Below the pieces are notes generated by a model that ran no database searches, was not told the DNA's origin, and saw only the letters and a list, made by a program, of their open reading frames with translations. The translations under genes were made by a program, and so were the position numbers. From the NCBI RefSeq assembly GCF_022539665.2, contig NC_081338.1, positions 8,110,446 to 8,174,445 on the forward strand: DNA of 64,000 nucleotides, given 5' to 3'. Below, in pieces: positions 9,120-20,380 of this stretch (the first letter of the stretch is position 1; each line of letters starts with the position of its first letter). The stretch comes from Daphnia carinata. Taxonomy: Eukaryota > Arthropoda > Branchiopoda > Diplostraca > Daphniidae.

Positions 9120-12100
9120 AAACTGGAACCACTCCAACCCTTTTCCTCAATTCCTGAAATACCGGACCGGGCAGCGCTTTCGTGAATAAATCAGCCAGCT
9201 GGTCTTTTGTTCCGACATGACTGACTGTGATGCTTCCGTTCGTCTGCTGCTCCCGAACATAGTGATACCGTACGTCTATGTGTTTAGTGCGACGATGGAA
9301 TTCAGGATTCAGCGTGAGCTTGATTGCCCCTTGGTTATCGCAGAATAGAGCTGTTGGCCGTGTTTGTTCGCAGCCAACACTATTTAGCAACCGCCGAGCC
9401 CAAACAACATCTTTGCTCGCTTCACACATGGCCACATATTCAGCTTCAGTAGTTGACAGGGATACGCATGCTTGACGTCGACTGCTCCATGCTATTGGCC
9501 CTCCATTAAAGATGAGCAGGAAGCCCGAAGTTGATTTACGTGTGTCCGTATCGCCAGCGTAATCAGAATCTGTAAAAGCAGAGAGTACTTGTAACTCATC
9601 GCCAGCTTTGTAAACCACTCCAAACTTCGATGTGCCCTTTAGGTAGGCTAAGATCCTCGTCACAGCTGCCCAATGAACTTGTTTTGGATTATGACAGAAT
9701 TGCGCCACTTGTCCAACTGCAAAACAAATGTCTGGACGAGTGCAGACCATCAAAAACATTAGGCTCCCGACTGCTTCTCGGTAAATGGAAACATCAGCAG
9801 GTGGCGAACACGGTCCACTTTCGACTCCTGTGATGGTTAGTTTGGAGTAAGGGTCTGCTGGCTGTGCTTTTGGATTGCACTCTGCTACTTTAAATCGCTG
9901 GAGTATCCGAATGATGTATTGTTCCTGGGAGAGATAGATCGTTCGGTTCGGGCGATCCCTATCAATTTTTATACCAATGAAAAGGTCGGCCTCTTGTGTG
10001 GAAACTTCCAGGTGATCTGACAGCTGATCAATTAGGTCTATCAGCCGCCTTTTATTCTCACCACAGAGCAGACCATCATCGACCCAGACTGCTAAAATTA
10101 TCATGCCATCTTTATCATGGCGATGATACACACACGAATCGGCTGTACTCCGAATGAATCCGAGATTTACAAGTAATCCATCGAACTTGATGTTCCACTG
10201 TCGAGACGCCTGCTTCAATCCGTACAAACTTTTCTGTAGGCGACAAGCATAGGTGGGACATAAGCTTGAAACGAAGCCTTCCGGTTGCTCCATAAAAATT
10301 TCTTCGGCCAGTTCACCGTTTAAGAAAGCGGTTTTCACATCAAGTTGAAGAATCTCAAAATCACGTGTTGCTGCTATTGCTAGGACTGCTCTCACTGACT
10401 CATGTCGCACAACCGGAGAAAAGGTTTCGTCATAGTCCACACCTTCCTTCTGTGAGAAGCCTTTGGCTACTAAGCGGGCTTTGAAGCGGATGGGGTGGCC
10501 GGATGAGTCACATTTCACTTTGAAGACCCATCTGTTTTTAACTGTTTTGCGACCACAGGGAAGTGCTTCCAAGCGCCAGGTTTCGTTTTTCATTAGCGAC
10601 TGCATTATTTCCTCCATCGCATTAAGCCACTCAGTCGCTTCAGGGGATGAAAGTGCCTCCTTATATGACTGTGGTTCGACGAAATCTTGATGAGAGAGAT
10701 TTTCCTTCATGATGCCTAGAAAGTTAGGATCTTCAACAAGGCGATCTGGTTTCTTTCGCATACGTGACGATTTTCGGGAAGAGTCAGTGTTTGTCTCCGG
10801 GGGGCCGAATCCATGAAAAGGTTCCAATACATTATCTTCGTCCACGGTTGATTCTGCGCTGGTACTACTGACTGAATTAGACACTGTAGCAGGATCGTTG
10901 GATGCGGGAACATCCCCACCTACTCCAATTTCAACGAGATCAGTGCCGTCACTGCAAGGTACAGGTAAAATTCGGACGTCAGTGGGTTTTTCGTTGAAAA
11001 TTACGTCTCTAGAAATTTTTACTTTCCCCGACACCGAGTCGTACAGCCGAAAACCTTTTTGTGTTTCCGAATATCCAATGAACTGGCACTTAAAACCTTT
11101 TGGATCCAGTTTCGAACGTTCATCTTTTGGGATGTGGACGTATGCGTCACAGCCGAAGATGCGAAGATGGGAGACGTTAGGCTTTCTCCCGTACCATCCT
11201 TCGTAGGGAGTCATTGTTGACATGGCTTTGCAGGAAACCCTGTTGTGTAGGTAGACAGCTGTTGCGGAGGCCTCTGCCCAGAAAGCCTTTCCAAGTGTGG
11301 ACGAATAGAGCATGCTTTTTGCTGATTCAAGAATCGTTCGGTTGTAGCGCTCAGCGACTCCATTCTGCTCGGGCGTTTTTGCCGTGCTTGTTTGGTGAAC
11401 AATTCCTTTGTTGGCCATCCACTGGGTGAGCTCCTTTCTCGTGTATTCCCCCCCCCCATTGTCAGTACGAAGAATTGCAACACTGTCACCAATTTCCGTT
11501 TCGCAGCGGCTGATTAAATCTTGAATATGAATGCTTGCATCAGACTTTTTCTTCAGGAACCGAATGAAGCCATAGCCAGTGAAGTCATCTCGGAATGTGA
11601 TAAAGTAAAACGCTCCGTTTAGCGAGGGGGTTGACATTGGTCCACACAGATCACTATGAATGAGGCCGCCTCGTTTTGTTGCTCGGGTGCGGCCACACGT
11701 AGGAAACGGAAGCCGGTGTTGTTTACCGAAGACACATCCTTCACAAAATGGTGGTTGGCCTGATGGATTATGAATGGTGAGTCCATCGACGAAGTCAGCT
11801 GAATGCATCTTTTGCAGCGTTAAAAAATTAACGTGGCCCAAGCGTTCGTGCCAAGTCTGAGCAGAGTTTTGTGTGGCCTTGGTGGCGAGAGCTGCAGATA
11901 ACGCGGGTGATAGGTGGTTTGAAAAATGCATCTGGTAAAGTCTCTTCTCGATTTTTGAACCAACGGCAACAACTTTTCCGTTTTTTTCAAGCTTTACACC
12001 GTCCTTGTCGAACGATGCTATTGCTCCGCGTTCTGTGGCAGCTCCAATTGAGAATAGGTTTACGCCTAGATTTGGAACGAATAGAACACCCCGAAGGATT

Positions 12101-13249
12101 CCATCATGCCACTCTCCATCCACGTTACTGCGGATGGAAATGTTCCCAATTCTTGTTACATGAAGGGCTTTGTTGTCCTTTCCGACTCCTTTTATGAGAC
12201 GCTTTCCACTTTGGGTTGATTTCATGTCTGTGAATAGGGCCCTGTTGTCAGTCATGTGTTCGCTTGCTCCAGAATCGGCATACCAACATTCAGAATTAAA
12301 CTGAATTTCCGCAGACTTGAAGGCATAGGAATCATCGAAGAAGGGTGGTTCACGTTTTGTCAGGTGAGTAAGCATGGCATCTCCAGCACTACCGTCACGT
12401 TTACCTTGTAAATAGGATTGTTTTAGCCAGCAATCTTCTTCACGATGGTTGGCTCTGCGATTCAAGTTTTTACAATAAGCGCATTGAGATTTGGGACGAT
12501 TATCACATCTGAAATCCCTCTTTGTTTCAGGGAACGCAGCTTTCTCTTTCTTCTTATTAACAAAGAAAGCTCCAGCATCAGATGGCTCCATGCATACCTC
12601 AGCAAGCTTCAGCATATTTTCTTCGACTTGGAGTCTGGAGGCCAGTAGAGAAATTGTCTTGATTCTGTCATCAGTACTGTTCCATGCTGACATGAAAGAT
12701 TTGTAATTTCTTTTTCCATGTAATGGCAGGGTTGAAGTAATTTTGGCAATAATCTGGTCGTCGGAAACCGGTGAATTCACATCGCGCAATTGGGACGCCA
12801 GAGTTTCGACAGCAGCTACATTGCGTCATGACATCGTAGCTAGGATTAAACTGATAGGACATGAACTTACCCATCAGTAAGTGCTTGTTTTCCATGGAGG
12901 CTAGCTCATATTGGCTTACAAGCCGAGACCACATTGAGTATGATGTTTTACAGTTCATGATGGTTCGCATGACTTTCACCTCAAGGGTAGACACAATGAA
13001 ATTTTGTGCTGCTATATCCATCTTGATCCATTCATCAATTTTTTCAGTATTGATTTTTACCTCAGCAGCATTTAAAGGGCTTGCAATTGGAGCGATAGCA
13101 GTGGGTCTCTTGTTAGTCCCTTCTACGATGTTGAGAAGCCCATGATTCATGAGAACGAGCCTCAGTTGGAATTTGTAGAAGTTAAATTGATCTCCTTTGA
13201 ATTTTGAAATGTGGGAAACATTTTTTGCAGAAAAAATTCCAGCGGCCAT
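9118..13249 (-). CDS. Copia Gag-Pol polyprotein, one frame break in Gag
   Basis: The ATG is at 13249. About 140 Gag codons are followed by a single-base frame change near 12823; the frame is then open for 1,223 codons to 9118. Counting in that long frame: Gag zinc knuckle at about residues 103-121 with CX2CX8HX4C spacing, longer than the usual X4; protease DSGASEH near 173; integrase zinc-binding domain 313-355; catalytic core with HSDLCGP, RTDNGGGE and NGVAER (about 375-476); RT from about 740 with LDVKTAFLNG and WVDD where YVDD is typical; RNase H with TDSDYAGD and TEAEYV near 1075-1115. Length and order fit Copia. The Gag break means this copy as read cannot make a fused product; an assembly error is possible. 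Confidence 0.9.
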
Positions 13250-13361
13250 TTTGGCTCTGTTTCAGAAACTTAGTGTTTGCTTTCTATTTATTTATTTATT
13301 TTATTTTTTTTTTTTTTGCTTGGTTACAGTTATTGTTTAAGTACAATACCTATTGCGAAAA

Positions 13362-13375
13362 CTGGGCCCATAACC
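13362..13375 (-). promoter_or_regulatory. Copia primer-binding site (initiator tRNA half)
   Basis: The plus strand reads ctgggcccataacc, the anticodon-stem-loop sequence of initiator tRNA-Met, directly beside the 5' LTR. Drosophila copia is known to prime from an internal fragment of this tRNA, and the same arrangement is seen here. Confidence 0.9.
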
Positions 13376-13616
13376 TGTTGTAATAAATATGAGCAATACT
13401 TTTCTTTCTATACTGACAATGGTTTCTTCCACTTTTATTAATACTGTGTGACTTGTCACGGCAGGAGCACAAGTAAGACTGACAGCACACAATAATCAAA
13501 AGGGGAAAGGAAACATATTCCCGGGTCTTTCACAATGGAATAATCCGCAGAGTTGCCATTACAAAAACTAGGCAACGAGAGATATAGGCTTTCAGTTTGC
13601 ATAACAAAACACAACA
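13376..13616 (-). repeat. Copia 5' LTR
   Basis: Partner of 8870-9110. On minus this LTR is upstream and the primer site adjoins its inner end. Confidence 0.95.
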
Positions 13617-13621
13617 TATAA
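13617..13621. repeat. Copia target-site duplication, right (TATAA)
   Basis: Exact copy of 8865-8869. Confidence 0.9.
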
Positions 13622-15110
13622 GACTATGTGGCTGTTGGACTACAATACGCATTTCGGTTTTAGACCAAGTGGTTTGAAAGCACTGAGAATTGAGATGCTA
13701 TGCGAGTTCCAATGGTTGCTGCCATAAGTTCCATCTGGGGTAGGATAAGGAGTCTTTGGTCGGTTTTTAACGGGGCTACTCGTGACTTGGAGAATGCAAA
13801 GGATTGTTGTATCTTATTGCAAACATAGGCAATCGCTCCATATGCTTGTGACTCGCATCCTCGAAGATGTGTATTTCTGTGATGGGTTTTCCTGTTGTGA
13901 GGTAGGTCCTTGAAACTGCGGTATTCGATTTTTCGATGGCTTGCGTGATTCCATTCTACCGTTCCTGCATCTCCGGCGACAACGGATCATCTCACTGTAG
14001 TTTTGGTTTCCAAATTTCTTGAATCAGAATCCGTGCAGAGATGGTCAATGGTAGGATGAATCCCATTGGGTCGTAAATAGTTGAAATTTTTCGGAGAACG
14101 ATTCTTTTCGTTATGGTTGTAGTATTTGGAGTGGTCAAGTAGAACTTTGGTAACATGAGTGTGTCATTTGATCGAGACCATCGTAACCCAAGGATTTTGA
14201 TGAAGGAATTACTGTCGCTTGCACCGTCGAGGTTGGTTATTGTTTCCACTGATTTGTTGTATGTTGCCCATGCTTGTTTTTTTTGGCCTGCTTGTTTCAT
14301 AATGGCGTTTGCTTGCTTGTAGTATTGATGGGCTTCCTTTTCTGTTTCGCATCCGGAGATTAAGTTGTCAACATAAATGGTCTGATCCATGTCAATAGCG
14401 GTTTTCGATGAGGATTCTGCCAAATGCTTCTTGATCACCGACAACAAAATGAATGGCGAACTACTTGCTCCAAATGGTATTACTCGAATGCGATATGTTT
14501 CTAACTCTGAATTTGGGTCTTTTCCATCCTTGAGCCAGAAGAATCTGAGAAAATCTCGATCTGCTTCGTGTAGTAGTATCTGATGATACGCCTTTTCGAT
14601 ATCGGCGACGAGATCGATGTTATGCGTTCTAAAACGTAGAAGTATTTCTAACATGTTGTTGTGTAGAGAAGGTCCCGCGTTCAGGCAATCATTTAAGCTG
14701 ACACCCTTGTAAGTCTTGCAGGAGCAATCGAAAACAATTCTGAGAGGAGTTGTTGTCGAGTCTTTGATTACGCCATGATGTGGTACGTAATGACATCCGC
14801 TCTTAAGGTTGATTTCATGATGTGGTACCTTTTCAATGAATGCGTCCGCCAGTTGTTGTCGGATGGTGGAATCATATAATTGTTGTTAGGCGTTTTCCCA
14901 AGTCGCTTTATCATGCTACGAGTTCGACGTTCGCACACGAATTGACTGGATGTGAGAGTAGGGTGTTCTGTCTTCCATGGCAAACGAGCTTGATATTTGT
15001 TTTGTTTCAATTCGATGCAATTGTTCTGATAGTTACTGGTGATCTTCATGCCTTCTGTTTCTGGCTGAATTCCCAACATTTCTAGATCCCAAAGTCTCGA
15101 AATGTTAAAT
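13622..15110 (-). pseudogene. BEL reverse transcriptase and proximal RNase H, broken
   Basis: From right to left: N-terminal RT linker (14768-15079), RT core (13992-14654) with DLVADIEKAYHQI and IPFGASSSPF, and the start of RNase H with KSRVAPLK and PQMELMAAT near 13680-13790. The catalytic box reads IYVDN, so the second aspartate is lost. Frames change at about 14660 and 13990. Confidence 0.75.
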
Positions 15111-16209
15111 TATTCTTCCACTGACACATTTAGCAATTGTCGTTGATCGGAGTGGTTTACGTGTAGATTCGATACCCAACCACTTACGAGATATCCTCTT
15201 TCAACCAGTTTCGAGCTTACAGCTGTACGGCTTGGCCCACGCACTATCTTGTCGCTAACGATGTCCCAATAATAATCTGCTCCTATGAGTATGTCAATTT
15301 GGAATGGCTATGCCCTTGATGCGGTATGGGTGAATTGTAAGTTCCGTAGATGGGGTAGGTTTCCGATTAAGGCCCTGTGAGGGTCATCCAATAGGACTAT
15401 GTGATTGATGTTTTTATAGGGCCAGCCGTTGATGTTTCTTAACGATACTTGCACGACATCGTAGATTTCGGCATTAGATGAAGCAGCAGCATACCGACTA
15501 ACACTAGATTTTCAGGAAATAGCGTTTTGAGTTGTAGTTTCTTCGCGAGCTCCGTATTGATGCATGATCTTTGTGTTCCTTTGTCGATTAGAACATTGCC
15601 ATTTAATGTGGCACCTTTTGCTTGTATGGGCACAATTGCTGTTTCTAACAAGACGAATGATTGGGATGCGAAGGAATTGTGAGATCCGCTTGTAGCTAGG
15701 GCCACGGTTGTGGGACTTGAAGGTAAGATGGTAGTGTTCGTTTGAGCTCTTGGTCTCGTAGATGGATTAGCGAAATTACCGAATCGGATGTTTGAATGTA
15801 AACTAGTGTGATGAGCCTTTTGACATATGCGGCGCCGAAATTTGGATTGATACTCGCCGTTTGTTGACTGATTGGATCGTAGACAATTAAAACATAGGTG
15901 TTTACCACGAGCGATAGTGTATCTTTCCTCGGTTGTGACTGCATTATTACAGTCTGTGGGAAAATGGTTTCCTATACAGTAAGCGCAATGCTTGATTCGT
16001 TTTCTTTCGGTTTCCACTCATGATGTTTTTGTAAACATGACACCGGCTTGCTTGTTTGATTCTGAATGTTTAATGATGGGATGATCTGTCGAGTCTTCTA
16101 AAATTTCAAATTCTTTTTTCATGGCATTCCTTCGTTCTTCCAATGTCCATTCGACAGCGCCGTGTTGTCTTGCTAAGTTGCGACGTAGATCTGTAGTTAA
16201 AGTGTCCAA
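15111..16209 (-). pseudogene. BEL Gag C-terminus and protease, broken
   Basis: The right part (16018-16209) resembles the end of the BEL Gag DUF1759 region. Cysteine/histidine knuckles follow at about 15830-16000 (YCIGNHFPTDC and CFNC...CQKAHH). The protease segment near 15580 has LIDKGT where DTG or DSG is expected, so the active site is damaged. The start of Gag and the 5' LTR are absent beyond 16209. Confidence 0.65.
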
Positions 16210-16527
16210 TAAGATGCAAACGATGTGGGAGGGAAAATGAGACTGGGTTCCACGTACTGAATCATTGTCAAGAACGTCTCCAGTTAGCCACCAAGCGGCT
16301 CAATACCATACAAGATCTTCTGGAAATGCTTCTGGTCAAGAAGGGCCACGATGTCACTGTTAACAAAGCAATCCCCGGGCAACGTTTAAGACCTGATGTT
16401 GAATTTCAACTATCTGGTTCCCTGGTGATGGTTGACGTCGTGGTCTGCTATGACCAACCAGGAAGTATGGACAATGCCTACCAACGAAAGCTTGAAAAAT
16501 ATTCCTCGCTTGGTAGGGTTCTTGCCC
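16210..16527 (+). mobile_element. LINE scrap between two BEL elements
   Basis: This matches about 35124-35430 of the LINE: the end of the zinc motif through the first half of the endonuclease domain. Both ends are abrupt, with no A-tail and no duplicated flank. It sits exactly where the minus-strand BEL loses its 5' end and the plus-strand BEL begins. Confidence 0.8.
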
Positions 16528-18370
16528 TGGCTCTCGCGCTTCGTCATTTTACATCCGAACTTGGTTTGGCAACTTTAGCGATTCGTGGTATTTGGATTTC
16601 CTCCTGGGTACTAGCAGTCCGGCTAGCCATGGTCACCAACGAAGAGAAGGTGGTGTCAGGAGCACCAGCTAGTTCAATATATGCCTGCCCACCCATTATG
16701 CTTAACCCACCGACTATGCGACAAAAAAGGGAAACAGAGGAGGAAGAAAATCTGGATTTGGGTAGCATGTCTGCCGAAGAGCTTCTTGCCCTAAGGAAAG
16801 CTGCAAAGAATAAACTTACAAGAACACTTACGCGATTGAAGAAATGTTGGATGAAGAAAAATCCAAATCGGAGATACGAACAGTGAGAGAGACGTTCACG
16901 CAGCTGGCAGATGAATGCATCGACTATAATATTGCATACTTAAATAAAGAGGGCCTACCGGAAAGCAAAAAACAGCTCGCGTCCGCATTGACACTAGAGG
17001 TAGAAGACTTACGAGAGTCAGAGAACTGCGATCCTGCCAACGTGAAACCACGACCACTGCCTCATCAAATTCAATAGCCTCACGACGAGCAAGAGAGGCG
17101 GAAAGGGAGCGGAAGGAAGAAGAAAGGGAAGCAGAGATAAAGAAGAAAGAGATACAACATAAGAGGAGATTGTTGGAATTACAGCACGAGAAGGAAATGT
17201 TGGATGAACGTGTAAAGCAGGCGAAACAGCGGGAGCAGGATGCCAAAGAAGAAGATATTCGTGAGCTCGACGAATCCCAACAAGAAACTGTATACCAGCC
17301 TCGGGTCTCCCCAGCAGAGTGGAAGACGTCTCCTAGTGAAAGAGAGGAAAAGTGTGCCGAAAACTTGGGCGAAATAGAGCTAGCCGAATTCAGACGGCGC
17401 TTAAATCGATTGATTGAGGAAACGGTATCTACGTGCAGACCCCAAACGAAACTAGACGACCTAATTAATCCGGAAATATATCTCGAAACGCCACGTGCGC
17501 TCACATTGGTGAGGCAGCCCAAGCCTCTGAAGCCGTTTAACGGTGACCCAAGAGAGTGGGCTCTTTTCCTGGCAAATTTCAAGAGCCAAGTTTCCAATGG
17601 CTTATTAGATGATTCACAGCGCCTGGTACTGTTACGCGAATCCCTAACGCATCAGGTGGCCAATCGAATTATTAACCTCCTCTATGATGGCAAGAATTTT
17701 CAGGCAGCACTGGATGCCTTAACGAAAAGGTACGGGCACCCATACTTTATTGCGAGGGCACATCTGGAATCACTGTCGCGGCTACCGTCAGTGAAGGAAG
17801 AGTATAGTTCTTTGTCACATTTCGTTGCTGAATTAAACTCGGTCGTTGCAGCTTTACAATGAACTGGTTACGACTTGGAGTTGAAGTCGACCACATTGTT
17901 GACCCAATTGTTAGGGAAACTGCCCGTAACTTTACGGCGGAAATGGGGATCCCGCGTCACGGGACTTTTTCCGAATCAGCCTACTTTGCTCGATTTCAAC
18001 GATTGGATAGAAACTGAATCGCTCGGCGAGCTCTACGGCTCTCTACACGTCACGACAACGCAATCGTTGGAAGAGAGGGGGAATCGAGGTAAACAGCCAA
18101 AGATAGTGAACGGTCCAACACCCAGACTCTACCACACGAACGTCACACCAAAACTACTGTAGTGTATGCGAGAAAGGACGTCGAACACAAGATTGCTTTA
18201 AATTTAGAGCGCTCCAACCCGACGAACGCACGAAACTCGTAAGATCCAGAGGATGCTGTTACAGATGTCAGGAGCAAGGCCACCGAGGTGCAGATTGCAC
18301 GTCAGGCAAGATATGCGGAGTCGATGGGTGTAAATCCGCACATCATCCGGCTTTACACGGTTGCCCTCGC
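16528..18370 (+). pseudogene. BEL Gag, fragmented
   Basis: Successive frames (16528-16886, 16844-17077, 17085-17862, 17875-18162) encode an N-terminal charged coiled-coil-like region rich in E, K and R, then the capsid-like segment around PLKPFNGDPREWALFLANFK. After it come a DUF1759-like end and a CX2CX4HX4C knuckle (CYRCQEQGHRGADC, about 18259-18300). Stops at 17075 and 17860 and frame changes prevent one product. Confidence 0.7.
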
Positions 18371-18499
18371 TTGTAGCAGAAAACCCCGGCAGAGAATAAT
18401 ACATCCTCAAGTTCAAAACCCTACGAGGGAAACGTAGCCTTGACTCAAACGCATACACCGAATGTCTTGTTAGCCGTCCTACCAGTGCGGTTAAAGATG

Positions 18500-19990
18500 A
18501 CCTCGCATAACTAAGTCTGATCGACACAGACTTAGCCAAACGTATTGGTCTACACGGAGTAGCAAAAACTCGTTACTTTGGGAACTTTTGCGGGATCTCT
18601 CCATCCATACGCTCCTATTGCACCAGCATCGACGTGATGTCAATTGATTGCAAGCACGTGTTTAAAGTCTCCGACGCCCGTACCGTGCCCAATCTAAATT
18701 TGAGTGGCTATTCAAGAACCAGATTATCTATAGGAAAGTGGGACCATTTAAGGGGCTAAACTCTTCCTATGTAGCCGACAAATGTCCAGGTTCTATTAGG
18801 CATGGACGTGGACGGAGCTCATGACGTCTACGACACCCGACGTCACTGCAGGGAATGGTCCGCGGGCGAAACTTACAACGTTTGGCTGGTGCCTAGTTGG
18901 GCGTGTTACTAAAGATTCGTATTCAAACACCGATTGCCCAGCCATTCGTTACGTCACAGACAACAGGTTGGAGGAGTTAGTACAATCATTTTGGTCGACC
19001 GAGTCGTTTGGCGTGAAACACTGCCCTGCTGTAATACCACACAAGGATCGACGGACGCACGACATGCTTAAAGCAAGTACGAAACATGTTGGAGACCGGT
19101 ATGAAGCTGGCTTGCTTTGGATTGTTGGCCCGATCACGCTGCCAAATAATCACTCGGCCGCATATCGACGATTGTTAATGCTGGAGGCGAAGCTAGCGTC
19201 CAATGTGAATTTGGCGCATCTCTACACGAATGAAATTGAAATGTATGCAAGATCTGGATTTTCGAGAAAGGAAGGAGGAGGCCCTGTGTGGTACCTTCCT
19301 CATCACGGAGTTGTTCATCCTGCTAAAGCTGGAAAGGTCCGAGTGGTATTCGACTCATCAGCAAAGTATGGCGTTACATCGTTGAATGATGTGCTCTGCA
19401 AAGGTCCTGAGCTCAACCGTGATCTAATTGGAGGTCTGCTTCGTTTCCGTGCACACAGTATTCCCCTTTGTGCGGATGTGAAGCAAATGTTTCTTCAAGT
19501 GAGAGTTCTAAAGAAAGAAAGGCGTTTTCTGAGGTACTTATGGCGTCCCATTGGAAGCAGCGGAACTCCAGACACGTATGAAATGAAAGTTCATATTTTC
19601 GGAGCAAAATGTTCACCTTCAGTATGCATGTACGCGATGCGTCGAACTGCTGAAGACTTCCGCAATGAATTTTCCGATGTTGCTGACTGAAGAAGAGGCC
19701 GTAGAACGGGCGAAACGTCTGACTGAACTGTTGCGGAGAGGAGGCTTTTGCTTGACGAAGTGGATTTCGTCATCATGTAAGGTCTTCGCGGCCTTGGATC
19801 CAGCGCATTTGATGGTTCCAACTCTCAACCTAGGAAGAGATGCCCTTCCTACCAAGTGGACGTAAGGACTGTCGTGGAATAGCGAGTCCGACACCGTTAC
19901 ATTCGACATCAAGAAGAAGACGGCAGTGAACACGAAAAGACAGGTGTTGAGTGAATTGGCCAGTGTGTTTGATCCCCTAGGATTTCTAGG
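18500..19990 (+). pseudogene. BEL protease and RT, catalytic box deleted
   Basis: The protease start reads LIDTDLAKRIGLHG near 18515, as if the residues after DT were removed. RT runs at 18821-19690 with VRVVFDSSAKY, LCADVKQMFLQV and the FGAKCSP segment. It then jumps from FSDVA to TEEEAVERAK, skipping the part that normally contains YVDD, with a frame change at about 19680. It cannot encode an active polymerase. Confidence 0.75.
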
Positions 19991-20380
19991 GCCGGTGTTG
20001 TACCAGCAAAGATAATCTTCCAGCTTCTATGGAGGCTCGAGTTAAATTGGGACGATCCGCTGCCTGATGAAACGCGAAAAGGATGGATTCAATGGACCGC
20101 GGCATTGCACAAGCTGGTGAACGTACAGATCCCCCGATGCTTCTCAACGCACTCAACTTCTGAAAGATCATTCCACGTTTTTTGTGACGCGTCCGAACTC
20201 GCGTTCGGAGCAGTGGTTTACTGTAGACAGGAACTTCCTGGTGGTACAAAGATGACGTTCGTCATTTCGAAGTGCAGAATGGCTCCGTTGCGATTTTTAA
20301 CCGTTCTGCGCCTCGAGTTGCAAGCAGCTCTCCTCGGTGCCCGATTGGCGAACACAGTGTCAGCAGAGCTTATGTAACAG
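19990..20380 (+). pseudogene. BEL RNase H, N-terminal half
   Basis: HVFCDASELAFGAVVY (about 20175-20222) is the RNase H start of BEL elements, followed by the RLELQAALLGARLA segment. The frame ends at 20375 and the C-terminal half of the domain is absent. Confidence 0.75.

Larger units (their letters stand above)
8870..13616 (-). mobile_element. Near-intact Copia element
   Basis: Two 241-bp LTRs that start TGTTG and end CAACA bound a gag-pol region in Copia order: Gag, protease, integrase, RT, RNase H. The LTRs differ at one base that I can see, there is a perfect 5-bp TSD, a half-tRNA-type primer site and a polypurine tract. Inactivation may rest on one base near 12823. The insertion into the BEL copy is much younger than that copy. 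Confidence 0.95.
5591..16209 (-). mobile_element. Decayed BEL/Pao element, 5' end lost, two nested insertions
   Basis: Read on the minus strand, the order is Gag zinc-knuckle region, protease, RT, RNase H, integrase with a C-terminal DUF5641-type tail, polypurine tract, LTR. This is the BEL/Pao order. The 5' LTR and the start of Gag are missing where the LINE scrap begins at 16210. A Copia element (8870-13616) splits the RNase H region and a 0.9-kb insert lies between RNase H and integrase. Coding parts carry frame breaks, and the RT motif C reads YVDN instead of YVDD. Confidence 0.85.

Noticed and set aside
12787-12789. Start of a stand-alone Copia pol at 12789
   Set aside because: The codon is TTG, and Gag homology continues upstream in the same frame; the real start is the ATG at 13249 with a frame change between.
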